From assembly GCA_012295275.1 (NCBI GenBank), contig CM022679.1:1943616-2007615 (forward strand): a DNA stretch of 64,000 nucleotides, read 5' to 3'. Positions 24,301 to 37,800 of the stretch are shown in pieces (the stretch's first letter is position 1; the number at the start of each line of letters is the position of its first letter). The translations under genes were made by a program, and so were the position numbers. This stretch comes from Chrysomallon squamiferum. Its lineage: Eukaryota; Mollusca; Gastropoda; Neomphalida; Peltospiridae. Under the pieces are notes generated by a model. That model was not told where the DNA came from. It ran no database searches and saw only the letters and a list, made by a program, of their open reading frames with translations.

Positions 24301-25787
24301 GGAAAAGAGAGTATGCTTCCTGTATACTCAGTGGTATGTCTTTATAATACACCTCAAACACTAGCTGAAATACAAATCTCATTTTATGAAGGAAAAAAAT
24401 AAAAAGCTTTTTGGTACGCTTTCTTTTTCAGATCTAATAATGTTAAACTTTATTAGTAGCAATGGTTGGGATACAGATGCAGATGTCTTTTAATTATTGT
24501 TAAACTTTATTATTAGCAAAGAGTGTGGAAAGCATTAATTGCCAACTTGTTTTAATATTTATTATAGCTACTGTTTGTTACACTTTATTGACACTACTTG
24601 TCAAGACTGGCAAACATACACTTAAAACAATCACTAGCAAACACACAAGGTACATTTTAGAATATGTGCCCATGAAACAATAGGTACAAGAATTAAAAAA
24701 AAGTTCAAACTATATTGAGAATTCATATTCATACATTTACAGTATGATGACTTCCAACTAATTTTGATAATACTCTAGATGTTTGTAAATCTTACTGTTT
24801 CCATCAGATAAAGTGCTTCTTCAGGGTACAGCCATTTTCTGCTGCTGTCCACAAAACCCATATGACTCCAGAATTTACCCTGAATAAAAATATGTTTAAA
24901 TATGTAACAAAATAATCTGAGATAAAATAACACAATAAAATTAAATTTTAAAGAAATAGTTATGATGTCAATTCCTACCAAAGCATAAACTATGATAAAG
25001 AGAAATGTACAAGAGCCTGAAGTGGCTGTCGTATATTTTTAAACAAACAGTAATCTCTCCTAAAATATTTACATGATATGACCTGTGTTTTATTTTAAAA
25101 TGAAACAGCAGTTTTACTTTTTGGTAAACAGCATAAATTAAATATTACAACTGTGGATACTGACATAACAGTTTGTTTTTTACAGTGAAATAAAAAAAAT
25201 ATTCTTGAAGCTAACATATTTTGTTTCATTATTATGAAAAATATACTAAGAATAATATTATGTTCTGTTAAATTAAAAGAACATTACTGATATGTGCAAT
25301 AAAAATATTTTTTTACCAACCATTTCCTTTTTGAATTCCACAAGCCCAACTTGAGGGTTCCATTCTCCCTTGACAAGACTTCCTCTAAATAACAGAATAA
25401 AAAATATTCTTAATCTATACAACAGGAACGACATATACAGTATTACAAATATATATATATACAAAAGACAAACAATAAATATGACACACATAAAACGACT
25501 TAAATGAACATTTACTGATACATAAAAAATTATGTAAATTAAGTTTAAAATACAATACTATATTAGTTTTTCTGCTTGTATTCAGGTTGTGTCATGAGCA
25601 TTTCAGTTTATGGGAAAGTGTAAATACAAGAATTCTTCTGCTAAGAGAAAGAACAACCCATGTTATGGCACTATTATTTGGTTTTATTTGTTTATATTAT
25701 CATTCTGTAAAGTATAAATTATTTACATCTATTACCTGTTTTTTACCTATGTATATCATTCTATGAAGCATAAATATATATAATAAT

Positions 25788-25832
<45 letters not shown>

Positions 25833-25841
25833 TTATTTGTA

Positions 25842-25872
<31 letters not shown>

Positions 25873-26564
25873 CATTAATATGAAATGTGAGATGAGGTGA
25901 AGTAATATTCATTCAGTCACACACTAACACTTTTTTCCATACAGAGACAGTACTAGCTAATTACAGTTGAAACAGGTTTGTGTTACTTGCAGTTTTTCTA
26001 CTCTTTGCTCTGAGAGTACAGCCTTTCTTTCTTGATGGAATGCCTCTATTTGTTTGTTCTGTAGCCATGTGCCATCTGGTGCATAGTCCTTGGCACCACC
26101 TTTCTGTGGTACGGTCCTGTCGCGCGGAAGTCGATACTTGAACAGTTCCTCTGGTCTAGAACAAAACACATATAAAATTAAACTATTCAGTTTTTATGCA
26201 GTACTTGCCTGTTTGATGATATATATTATTATTACGATATTTATATTAGCAGAATCTAGGTTTTGGTTAATACATGTTTAATTCAATGTTAAAATATTAT
26301 TATTGCTAAGTTCAAAATGTCATTTAAGTGCTCAACAGGTCGGTTTCTGATACGTGATACTGATAGTTACTGAACGTAAACATTATTGATCAGATTTTCA
26401 ATAAGAAACCTAACATTTTTTAAAACAGGACAAACGAATTTTAACATGGGATGATTTACACTTAAGACTAAGAGTAACTCAGCACATATTAACTAAGGCT
26501 AAGCTTAAGAAATATTTTGTTCTTTTTTTTCAACTTACTTCAATAAACATCTGTCTTTAAACAT
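21359..26564 (-). CDS. TSEN54: tRNA-splicing endonuclease subunit Sen54, nine coding exons
   Basis: Exons: 26564-26539, 26155-25991, 25384-25321, 24879-24796, 24364-24216, 23767-22776, 22530-22473, 22061-21963 and 21515-21359, in frame for about 597 residues (human 526). TSEN54 is the structural partner of the nuclear tRNA-intron endonuclease (with TSEN2, TSEN34 and TSEN15). Conserved blocks in order: KPEELFKYRLPRD, PDGTW, EQRVEKLGSLVKGEW, GKFWSHMGF, YPEEALYLMET, PLSIQEAYSLF, EEYQVYAHLRRLGYVV, TPYERKIKLD; then a long Lys/Glu-rich variable part; then WNFDEIDFPN, SHLWGGEVTPL, ISFDVFLPDGKFKKSAPG and a C-terminal GVPLHWAVVDNGEIAFYSF domain. Intron 2 begins GC (GCAAGT at 25990), the only choice giving KLGSLV in frame. 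Intron 3 has an unusual donor, GTTGGT. Exon 1 (MFKDRCLLK) rests on phase and position only, so the exact N terminus is less sure. Confidence 0.95.
25789..25866. repeat. Compound (TA)n-(TATG)n-(TG)n microsatellite in TSEN54 intron 2
   Basis: TA, TATG and TG runs follow one another without a break between TSEN54 exons 2 and 3. Confidence 0.9.
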
Positions 26565-26862
26565 AATGTATTTTTAAATTAGCAGTAAAAACTGATTCAC
26601 ATCTAAACAAGAAGTAGCTTCACGCGACAATAAAAGTTTGCAGAAGTATATCGCTTCAAAAGAATACAGAGCATGACCAATTTTATAATGGGCGCAGACA
26701 TCTTGAATTCGCGCACATGCGTAGACATAGCATTTTTCATGGCGGAATGTCAATGTAAACTGAAAACAACAGCAACAATATCAACCATCTGATGAATATT
26801 GAGATGCCATTTAACAGAAGTAGGACTGTTGTGTAACTCTGTCGGAAGAGTACAAGTTCAGT
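26565..26862. promoter_or_regulatory. Bidirectional promoter region of TSEN54 and KATNIP
   Basis: Only 298 bp separate the two divergent start codons. The centre (about 26690-26750) is enriched in CpG relative to its AT-rich surroundings and carries ATGGCGG at 26739-26745, a core word of YY1-type sites common in housekeeping promoters. No TATA box is evident. Co-expression of the two genes is inference. Confidence 0.6.
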
Positions 26863-28852
26863 ATGGAAAGTAAGTAATTTCAAGTACCTTGTTATGGAAT
26901 ATGACTTTACTTTTCAACTACGTAAGGTCTGAAATAAATAAAAACTCCAGCTCTAAAAAGGTTATTCACATATATGATATAATAATACAGAATTTCATTT
27001 AATTGCATTTACAAATTATGTTTAAACTTTAATGAAATGTTTTAATTCATAAAAAGAAATGAACAGAGATCTTAAATAAAATAATTTTGTGAAACAAAAG
27101 ACAAAATTAATAACTTCAGGGTAAAAAGTTATTTATAATGTCTATTAATTTTCTTTAGATAAATATAAAATGTAAGTCTGTAAATATTAATATTTTTTAT
27201 TTGTAAAAGGAAAGTCAATAAATAATAGTTGAATACACTGAGAACTACATAATTATGAACCAAGTTGTATTTAGAACACATAATCATGATAATGATATTT
27301 ATAATACTAATAAATACCTAAAACTCATGATACTGGAATCAAAAATAAATAATTAATACAAAAAATTAATTGTAATAGGGTGTGATAAAACTTAATTATT
27401 AATTAATTTGGAATTTGTTTTTGTAGATAAATCAAGAAAAAAATGGGGAAGAAAAGATAATGAAATAAAGCTGCCCATAAGTGTAAGTATGCATTTGTTT
27501 GTATTATATATTATTAAATCTGTGAAACTTGTAAGTGTGTGTATACATATATGTATTCATGTGTATGTTTATACAAATGTTTACATATATTTGTTGTGCT
27601 TTTTTATATATATATATTTGATTCAGTTATAAATGAGACTGTATTATCTACATATGAATATCATCAAAAGACAATTATGAATACAGTTTTGTTATTAACA
27701 CATGCATTAATATTCTGACACACAGGCTCCAGCTGCAAAAGAAGAAATTTTACCTCAGTATGGAGAACATCTATTACTGCTTCAAGAAAGAAACAGGTAA
27801 GTGACATTTCACATTGTTACAACATCTAGACAAATATACAACATCTTGACAAATAAACAACATAAATAGATCCTAATCCTGTTGTAGTTTAGTTACTGGA
27901 GACAAACCTTTTTTTTTCATTAATAAAATTAAACAATTTAATGCATAAAAATGATAAAGTTTGTAACATTATATTTCACTGTGCTGAAAGTGTTTTCTCT
28001 GATGTTGTTCATATGGTTTTATTTTATTTTATATTATTATTTTAATTATTATTATTGTTATTTTTATTATTATCTTGTTTTTATGAAGGTTGATTAGAAA
28101 GTTGAAAAGAAAAGACAAGAAGCAGATAATGCTGGAGAAGAAAGAGAATGGTTTTGTTTTGTATGTGAACGGAGCGAATGCTGACAGAGATGTTGCCACA
28201 CAGAACACTTCTGCAGGGATAAGACCAGCCCACACTGCTGCAGGTACAAACAATTTTATGTACTTGGCACATTCTGTTTGGCTATCAACATGTTGTTGCT
28301 TGTTTTTTTGTTTTTTATTTTAAATAATGAAACTTCAGATAAAAATTGTATTCATCGCACTAATACCCCCTTTTTCTTTTCATTTCTTTTTTTAAATTAA
28401 TTTCTTTGATCCACAATTTTTTTTTTATGTTACAAATCATAGCCTAGTTCATTATTTGATTTATTAATAAAACAACAAAGTGATTACATATAAAATGTTA
28501 GGTTTCCTTTCATGTTGCCATGTTTCTCTGACTATTGAGTGAATTGTTTGTTGTGTTTCAGAACCTCGCAGACATTACATTATGAATGTACAGGATCTGT
28601 TAGAACTGGAAGCGGAGGAGAAGCGTCTGTACGAGGACAAGAAAAGAGCAAGGACAGCGCCAAGTAAAACACCACGCAAGACATGGAATGTCAGCTCAGT
28701 GGACATCACCACAGACAGGGGAAAGAGAAAAGTGAAAGCTCCAGGTACACACATTTCAAACAGTTCTCTCATATTTGTAATTTTGGTAATTTTCACTGCT
28801 TTTTTTCTTTTTTATGTGTCTTTTTAAATAAAAAATAAATAAATATTAAATT

Positions 28853-28883
<31 letters not shown>

Positions 28884-31800
28884 GACTTCCATTTCATTTT
28901 TATACTGCCTAACCTCTTGTGCGTCTTTACAGGTTTTTAATTAAGTTTGTACTCCAAACTGGAGTGGATTTCATTTATGCGTATCAAATTTTTTGGTTTC
29001 ACTCTCGTATAAACAGTTAATTTAGTTATTGCTTTTTAAATAAAAATGATAAAACAAATATTAATAGTGATTCTCATCAAGATTTTACCAGTACCTTTAT
29101 TATTTTTATCATAATTTAAATGTTATGGCAATAGGCCAGACACTGTAAATTCACGAGGATGTTAGGAATGTAATATAATTTTCTAGAGGAATACATTTTA
29201 ATATAGCTATGTTCATTACTGCAGAGTACTTGACTGGTAATTATGAAGATGATTTTGAACCAGATGAGAGTAATGAGTTTAATAACAGATCATCAAGGAA
29301 TGAGAAAAAGGTAATTCAGACCATCATTTTCTTGTCGTAATATATTGTTTTTATATTATTAAAGAGAGATATTTATGAGTGAGATCTTATTTTTTGTTGG
29401 GTTTGGATAATGGTGAGGATGGCATTGTCTGAATAAGTAAGGGTGAAAAAGCAAGAATGAACAAATGTTTGAAATGTTAGGGTGACCATTAGTCTAACAC
29501 TGATAGGTTTTTGCAATTTCTGTACATGTAAGAAATAAAAATTCAGCCTGTATGAATTGTAAAGACTTGTTATTATTGTTATGTATTATTAAATTCTTGA
29601 GTATTTAGTGTTCACAAATACCTGAAAGTTATTAGAAAGTAAAAATAAATTGTTACACTGTTTATTTTTTACATCCAATTTATTTATTTATTTAATACTC
29701 TTCTGATTCCAGAAAGATTTTATTTTTATTATTATTATTATTATCGTTACCTGGCTTGGGTTATTAATAAACTTTAATTAGTGTTCTTGATAATTATATT
29801 TTAGGTTAGTCGCTCTTCGAGTAATGGGATGTCTTATGGTGATTCTGATAGTGATATTGAGATTGATGCCTCAGCATGTAACAGAAGTTCTGACAGTCGA
29901 CCGTCCAGTGCGTGTAAGAGAACAAATTACCTGAAAACAAAAGCAGCAGCACTTAGAAAAGAAGAAGAAAACAATCGACTCAATCTCACAATATCTGACG
30001 TCAAAGTAAGACAGTTTTTTTGTTTTTTTTCAAAAGAAGAAAAATCTAACAATCTTTTCAGACTAATCTGATGTCAGAGAAAGACACTATTATTTTAACA
30101 TAAATGGTGCATCATAACATTTCAGAATAGAGGGAAAATTTAACAATCTTTTCAGTTTGATAATAGCTGACATCAAAGTAATTGAGTATTTTTTTAATAT
30201 AAAAAGTGTGTATTAAAATTTCCAAACAGAAGTAGAACTTAACAATCTTCTCAATCTGACATCTAATGTCAAAGTAAGAAACTATCTTTTTAATATAAAC
30301 AGTTTGTAATCAAATTTTCAAATAGAAGAAATTTTTAACAATCTTTTCAGTCTCATAATAGCTGATGTCAAAGTAAAACATCTTTGTATATTTTTTTCTT
30401 GTTGTGTAATAAATTTTAAATAATGAGAAACATTTATTATTTATTTATTATTACAATTTTCATTTTTATAATTACTAATGAATAATATTAATAATTTTTC
30501 TCTGTTTTGCTGTTGATGTTATTATTAATGTCATTTCTGTTGTTAAAGATGCTGATTTAAAATAAAATGTCCTTTCATTCAGTAAAATTTGTTTATAATT
30601 GTTTTTTCAGAAATTACGCCAGAGTTTGGAAATGAATGCTTGTATAAAACAGACCTTGGCAATGGAAGTTAGTTCTGTAAGTACTGTACAGGAATATGTT
30701 AACTTTTAATTAATTATTAATTATTTTCTCATCTGAAACTGCACTCTCTTGTTTTCTTAACTATTTTTACTGTTTAAAGAAGAACAAATAATAATTTTTC
30801 CTTTCAGAATTTTTATTATCTTTTTATGTTTAGTTTATTGTTGCTGTTATTAATATTACTGTTGTTATTATTATTATTATTATTTATGTTATTATTATTA
30901 TTATTGTTATTATAAAATCACTTCTGTGTAAATTCAAGGTGCTTCTTATTTACTAATAAACTATTAATTATTTTTCTTAAAAATAGTATTACTTTTTGAA
31001 TATGGAAATTTTTAAAAATATTTGATTACCTCATTAAACGCCACCCATAAAATAACAATACCGTTCATAAGAGATTACCAATATGATATAATCGATATCA
31101 CTGATACTGGAGGTACTTTTTTTAAATTTTCTTTTTCTTTTTAAATATAACCTTGGAGGTTAAAATGTGGTCAAAATAAGGTACCTTCTGTCTTTTAGAA
31201 ATGTTCCTACAGAGTCTTGTACAAATTATATTCCTCGCAGATAATTCAAGTTTCAGTTCAGAGTTTGATTTTGTATTTCTCTGATGAATGTTACAATTTT
31301 TAAATAAAACAGTGGAATTTTAAGATGGTTTCTAAGACATATTTAATATAAAAAACATTGATTTATAGTTATAGAGCACCCAGCAAAAAGTGTTTTTTAA
31401 TTTAAAATGTCTTTTTCACTAATTCAAAACATTTCACACCTTCTTTACCTATCTTTCCTTGATTTTGTTTTTTTTGACATTCACATTCTTCCAACTATCT
31501 TTTGCACAAGTAGAATCCTGTCTGCCTTACATCTACAACAACAACAATACCACCATCATCATCTGATGAAGATATCATTGAGGAGATAGTGGAGGTTTGG
31601 TTTGGTGTTTATTTGCATGACGTGCATTCATATGTTGGTTGTTTGCTTTCCAAATGCAGCATTTTCATGTTTCGTCTGATAGTTTTGAAAGTCACATAAG
31701 AAAAGAAGAGAAAAAAAACAAACACCCAAGAAAACTAGTTGAATTTTAATGAAAGAAAAACAAGAAAATATTCACTTAACCCATAACCTATCCACATATA

Positions 31801-34800
31801 CCAAAAAAGAAAAGAAAAAAAGAATTACAATAATAATAATAATAATAATAATAATTAATTAATTAATTAATTAAATCAGAACCCATAGAAATAGCAAGAA
31901 AATAAAGGGAAGTAAATTGTATATGCTGTATTTGAAACGAGGGGAAAAGGAATAATAAAAATAAATAAGATAAATTATAACCTGAGAAAATGAAAGAAAA
32001 AGTAAATATAAAATATGTGAAACTTGTTATTCCAGCTGTTAAGATAACCTGAATGAATGTTTAGTAACACTGACAGTATATTGCATATCAAAAGAAATAA
32101 CACTATTTTATGTAAGTGAAAACAGACTCTTAAAAATACTGATATTAACCTCTTATTTTTATTGTCGTTATTCAAAATGCTTGGATCTTGGTTGTAACTC
32201 AGACAGTAAAGCATTGATCAACCTTCCTTCGTGGGTCATTGGACTTTTTCTTGTTCTTCTGCACTTGTATGTCAAAGTATTATGGGAAGGTTCATTTATG
32301 ATAAGTCTTACAGCTAATGATAAAATTACTCTTAGAGTAGCTGCAAGTCCTCATTATATGAAAACCTTGTACTTTACTTCCAGCAGTTGTCACAGAATCT
32401 TTGTGTGTTATCAAAAGATATTCATTGATTCAGTTAATTTTAAAAATATCTCAAATAAAAAACACTTGTGATCACGTGTTGTTAGTAAAGCAGGGCTTTC
32501 ATTTTATTTTTCACTAGTGGGATGGAATTAGACTGCAAAAATAAATCGTTGGTTTGGGATGTTGATATTGAACTGCTAGTAAATGGGGCTGAATATAAAC
32601 TACTGTTGAGATATTAAACAGCTGAAGATTTTAATTTAATGTTGAAAACATTTCTGATTTAGGCCTTGTCCCCAAAACATGCTTGTTAATTTCTGGGTTC
32701 CTGCATGAAAAAAGTAGCATAATTTGCTGAAATAGCAGAGGTCATCAGTTTAATTTGAAGGCCTTGAATAATAGAAAATCACAAATGTTTACTAATTCAT
32801 TAAGCAAATAAAACTTAACCTGTTTACTGATGAATTTTGTGTAGAAAGCAGGAAAATAACTTTCAGAGTATTTTGGAATTGAACATTTTTATTATTGTTT
32901 ATTAATATTATTTATTCATTTATGTGTAATTTCTTTATTATTCATTTATTATTATTATTTTAATTTATTTTTGGTGTTTTTTGTTTTTTGCATGTAATTT
33001 TCTGAGAAATGAACAGTTTGTGCTTATTTAGTTATTACTATATTTGTATAAAGATTTGTTGGTGGTTTTATTTTTAGTGTTTAAATTATAAATTATAATC
33101 TGTATTTCAGCCATTTATATTGTTTCAGTTTATTTTTATCACAACTGTCAGTATTGAAATATTTTAATTTTATTTAATATTACTATATTATTTTTATCAA
33201 CAGTAAAAGTCAACAGTGAAATTATTTATATGTAAATGGTCTAACTGGAAAGTTGTCAATTTATAAAGGGTAAAATCATTTACACATTTATCTCACTGAA
33301 ATTAATGTTGCTTGCATCATCTAAGGTGGATTTTTATAATTATTCAGGAAACAAATATTCCTATCTTCCATGACAAAGATGTTTAAAGGATAATGATTTA
33401 TTTTATGTATTTATTTTATTTATTTATTTTATTTTAACTTCTTATATTTTTTGCCATGATGGTGGGTGGTAGGGAATGTTTAAAAGGTAATGATTTCATT
33501 TATTCACTTATTTATTTATAATTTATTTTTATTTTTAAATTATTTGTGGGGGTGGTGGGTGGGAGGGAATGTTGAAGAGACACAACACCACTATGCTGCT
33601 GCAACATAAATTTGTTTTCAGAAATAAAATTGCATATGTCATAATTTCATAATATTCTGAGAAGAAGAAAACAATCAACAGTAAACAGAATTTAAAAAAA
33701 TACCATCTCTGTTGTTTTATTTTATTATTATTATCTTTTTATCTTTTATAAAAAAAAAAAAATTATAATTTTTTTTGTATTATATTTTATAATTTTTAAT
33801 ACAATAGGGTATTGCTTTATTTTTTTTATTTTTTTTTTTTTTATAGTATTATTATTATATTTTTTTTTGTTGTTGTTGTTGTTGTTGTTTTTTGTAATGG
33901 GGGTGTTGCTTTATTTTTAAGTTTTTGTTTTCACTAAGTGTATTTCAAGTGAACATTAGCAGCTGACATTTATGTTATGATTTTTCTCACCAGGATGAGG
34001 AAGACTTTGGAAAGGAATCTCCCATACAGGAAGAAGACAGTGAAGAAGATGAAATTGCCGAGGAGCTTGTTCCCGCCATGGACAGTATCTGTCTGGAAGG
34101 ACAGAAATCACCAGTGAGAAATCCACTGAAACCTGATGATACCATTGTTCTAGAGTTTGCTCCTCCCCCTGTTAATCGTAAGTTCTGTCTCATGTATCTT
34201 TATTTTAATGTTTAATTAGTTGTTAACTGTACAGAATACATGAAGGATTAGTTAGTGAATAGAAATGTGATAGTGAAACTATCTGTTGACATATGTAAAA
34301 GAAATTTTCAACTAAAATAAATACCTTTGCATTATTGTCTCCCATCCTTTTGTTTGTCTATCTTTATTAGACTTAATCTGTTGTCATTTCTTTCATACAC
34401 AAACACACACACGCACACACACTGTATTGTCCTACTGAACAAAATAACATTATGAAACACTTGAAGATTATCTGTATCTTCTCCTCTGTTTTACTATTAA
34501 TTCTTCTGTTATTCTAAATTGATTTTTAAATTACAGGTAAGATTGAAAGAAATCTCTCAGCTCCTAGAAAGAAGGATGTGGATTTGGAGGGTGTACCTAA
34601 AACTCCTACAACCAAGCAGCTCCTTCAACCTTTGAATCGACCTCTCTCATCCAAGTCACCTCGAGACAAGGAACTTGGGCCAGGTGAAATTTTTAATATA
34701 CTATATTCTGTTACCTCAATGGTAGATCTACATTTGACTTTAAAGGAAATGTCAGTGAAATACTTCCTCCATCTGGTTTGATAAACAAAAAATATTAATG

Positions 34801-37800
34801 CAGATTTATAAAATTTGTCAAAACAATTAAAACTCTTCCACTAGCTGATCTGTTTTTTGAGCTAGGGTGTCATTAAACCTATATTCATTGTTTATTATTT
34901 ATTTTTATTTTATTTTTCATTTTTTTACATTTTGTTTCTAGTAACTCCTACCCAGAAGAAAAACAAACCATTGACTGTACATCGGAAAAATACTGACGAC
35001 AAACTCGACTCCTCACAAGAAGCATCTGCTGTGATGAAAGCCTTGCAGGCTGAAAATGAAAAAGCTAAACATTTTTCAAAAGAATTAAAAGTCAGTCCTA
35101 GACCACAAGTGAGTGTTTTTAGTATTTCTGATTTTAAATTTACACATTAAATTCCAATAATGATGTTTAACACATCAACCATGAACTTATTTTGAGTTTG
35201 AAATCATGAAAATGTTTAAAGCTTTATTAAATTTGGACTGGAATTCTCAATAAATTGATTAGCCTTTACAAAATAATTTCGAAATTTTTTTTATTTTTTT
35301 TTATTTTTTAGGATATTAAATGTCGCATTTTTACAAAAAATAAAAAGTTAAAAAATTAAAAATTAAAAAAAAATAATAATAATAATAATAATAATAACCA
35401 TAAAAATATTATAACAGTATTATAATAAAAGTTTCCTTATGAAAAACAAAAACACCTCACTAATTTATTCTATGTGTGAGTTGTAAACATTTATAGAACA
35501 CTTCTTTTATTTAGATCTGTCCAAGTTCTGGCACCCCTAGGTCCTCCCCCTCCAGGTTCACAACCCCTACTCCTGCCAAAAATACTCCTGCCAACAAAAC
35601 ATCGTCAGAAAGCAGAGATGGTGGCCTCACTGATGATAAAATGCACAGTATTATCACCAAGGTGCTGGGGATGAATCCAAAGTATGTCTCATCCATTATT
35701 ATTTTGTACTTGATTAAGTTAATTAGGGTTCTGTCACTTTCTTAAAATGTAAAGTTATACAAAAATATATACAGAGAGCTTAAAAGTTGCCAGTTTTAAA
35801 ATTAAAATAGGTTGAAACAGATCCAAGAGTTTGATTAAATAAGCCAAAACAGGAAAAAGAGGAAAGTAGACTGAGGTAGAAGTAGGGTGGGGAAAGAATA
35901 GGTGAGAAGAATGAATAAAATGGGAGAGAAAAGCAGGCTTAGAGATAGAATGACAAAAAACAAAAGAGGGAAAGAGAAAAAGAGAAGGTAAGAAAAGATT
36001 AAGAAGTTAGTTTGAAAAATGGAAGAGGAAAGATTTAACTGTAAAATAATACAGGTGTGGTGTTTACCTCTCTTGTTTCCAGACAACAGCGTAATTTAAT
36101 GAAGACTCTGGGAAAGTTGGAGAAAGCAGCAAGTGTGCCAGAAAGTCGCCCACCCTCAAACGTCCCCGTCAAAGCTGCAGCCCCAGTTTCTGTTGTACAC
36201 AGCAGCACAAAGGTATTATTTCACATACATTCATGTGCAGTGTGTATGTGTGAGTGTTTGTTTGTGTGTGTGTTTTGTGCAGATGTTTTGTTTGTGTGAC
36301 CATCTGCACATACATGTGTCCTGGCCTTTTCTTTCATGCTGTGTGTTTATGTGGAATTTTGAATTTTGTATTTTTTATTTTACTTCAAAGTTAAGAGTTA
36401 TATAGGTTAAATAAAAAAAATACATCCCATCCATTCCAGACAGATGTTATTGAAGTGAATATGGAAATCCTTTCAAACTGGGGAAATCCAGAACGATTAG
36501 GACTGACAGAGTTACAGTTCTTTGATCAAGATGGCCACCTCATTCCACTGGATGCCAACGATATCAGTGTTCATGGAGCTACCGGTTGTAAGACTGATCT
36601 GGACGTACTCTGCAACGGCAAAACCAAAGTAAAACATTTCGTTTAAAATAGTTGTGTGAAAAGTCACATTTACATCTGTTATGTAGGGGTGGAGAGGAAA
36701 ACCTTTATGATAAAAATTTACTGATGTTTTTAAAATATATTTAAGTGCAAGGGAAATAAGTTTATTACAGAATTGTTTATTTTTGTTAATCTTAGAAATG
36801 TTAATGTTTGTCTGCTTTTGCCATCTTTTTACATTTTTATTGGTGTACATACATTTGTATATGTGTGTAGAATTGTAATTAATAATATGTTTCATTTCAT
36901 TTCATTTTAGACTATAAAAGAAAGGTATATGTGGGTGTGCAATTTCTTAAGAAAGGGTTCTGTTGAGTTTGTGATTATGCTGCAGAATCCAACACCAAAC
37001 AAACACTTTGAAATCTCAACAATAAAATTCTGGAATTATAACAAAAACATTAATGTAAGTTTATTTCTCTTTAATGTGTCTTGAATATATTTTATTCATA
37101 TATTTCAGTAATTTGTTGTTAATTTAATTGACACTTGAATAGTGGTTCATTTATCTTAATATTTTTTATCACATATTTTAAAGTTTTTTTATATTAAAGA
37201 TATTAATTTAAATACACAATTCATATAATTTTATTATACACTGAACAAAGGAAACTAACCTTGGCATTTGAAAAAAACAATTTCCATGCATTAATTCATC
37301 ATTTGTAAAAGAACATGATTTTTCTTTCAAATGATATTAAAATTCTGAATACCTGACAACTGTGTTTTTTAATCCAGTATTATTACAATTTATTCTCATG
37401 ATTAGGCTCACAAATTTATTAAAAGAAAATACACGTTTTTATTTTACAGGATCTTGATATGGGAGCCCGGCATGTGAGAATTTTTGTAGGTGGAGAACTT
37501 GTGTTTGATGGAGATGTTGAAAAAGGTTGTGGAAATCAAATTTTCGACTACAGTTCTGTGATAAATGTCTCAGGGAAAGATAACTCTGCTTCAAAGGGAC
37601 ACAACTCTAGTGAGGTGTCTCCTACAGATGGTCCAGACAGTGCTCGTAGTGTCAGTAGATCACCACAGTCATCTGCATCGTCATCAGGATCGCACACGTC
37701 ATCGGCAAGGCAGAGACGACGCGAGGAGAAAGGAAACCACGTGCGCAGCGAGACACGGACCATGGACCACGCTGTCAACATGGACGTACATCGTCCTGCT

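Noticed and set aside
25957-25990. GTAACA as the TSEN54 exon 2 donor
   Set aside because: Its phase does not fit the next exon and destroys the conserved LGSLV stretch; the GC donor four bases earlier fits.
36512-36895. 127-codon minus-strand frame
   Set aside because: Largely antisense to KATNIP exon 15 and its intron; no family resemblance.
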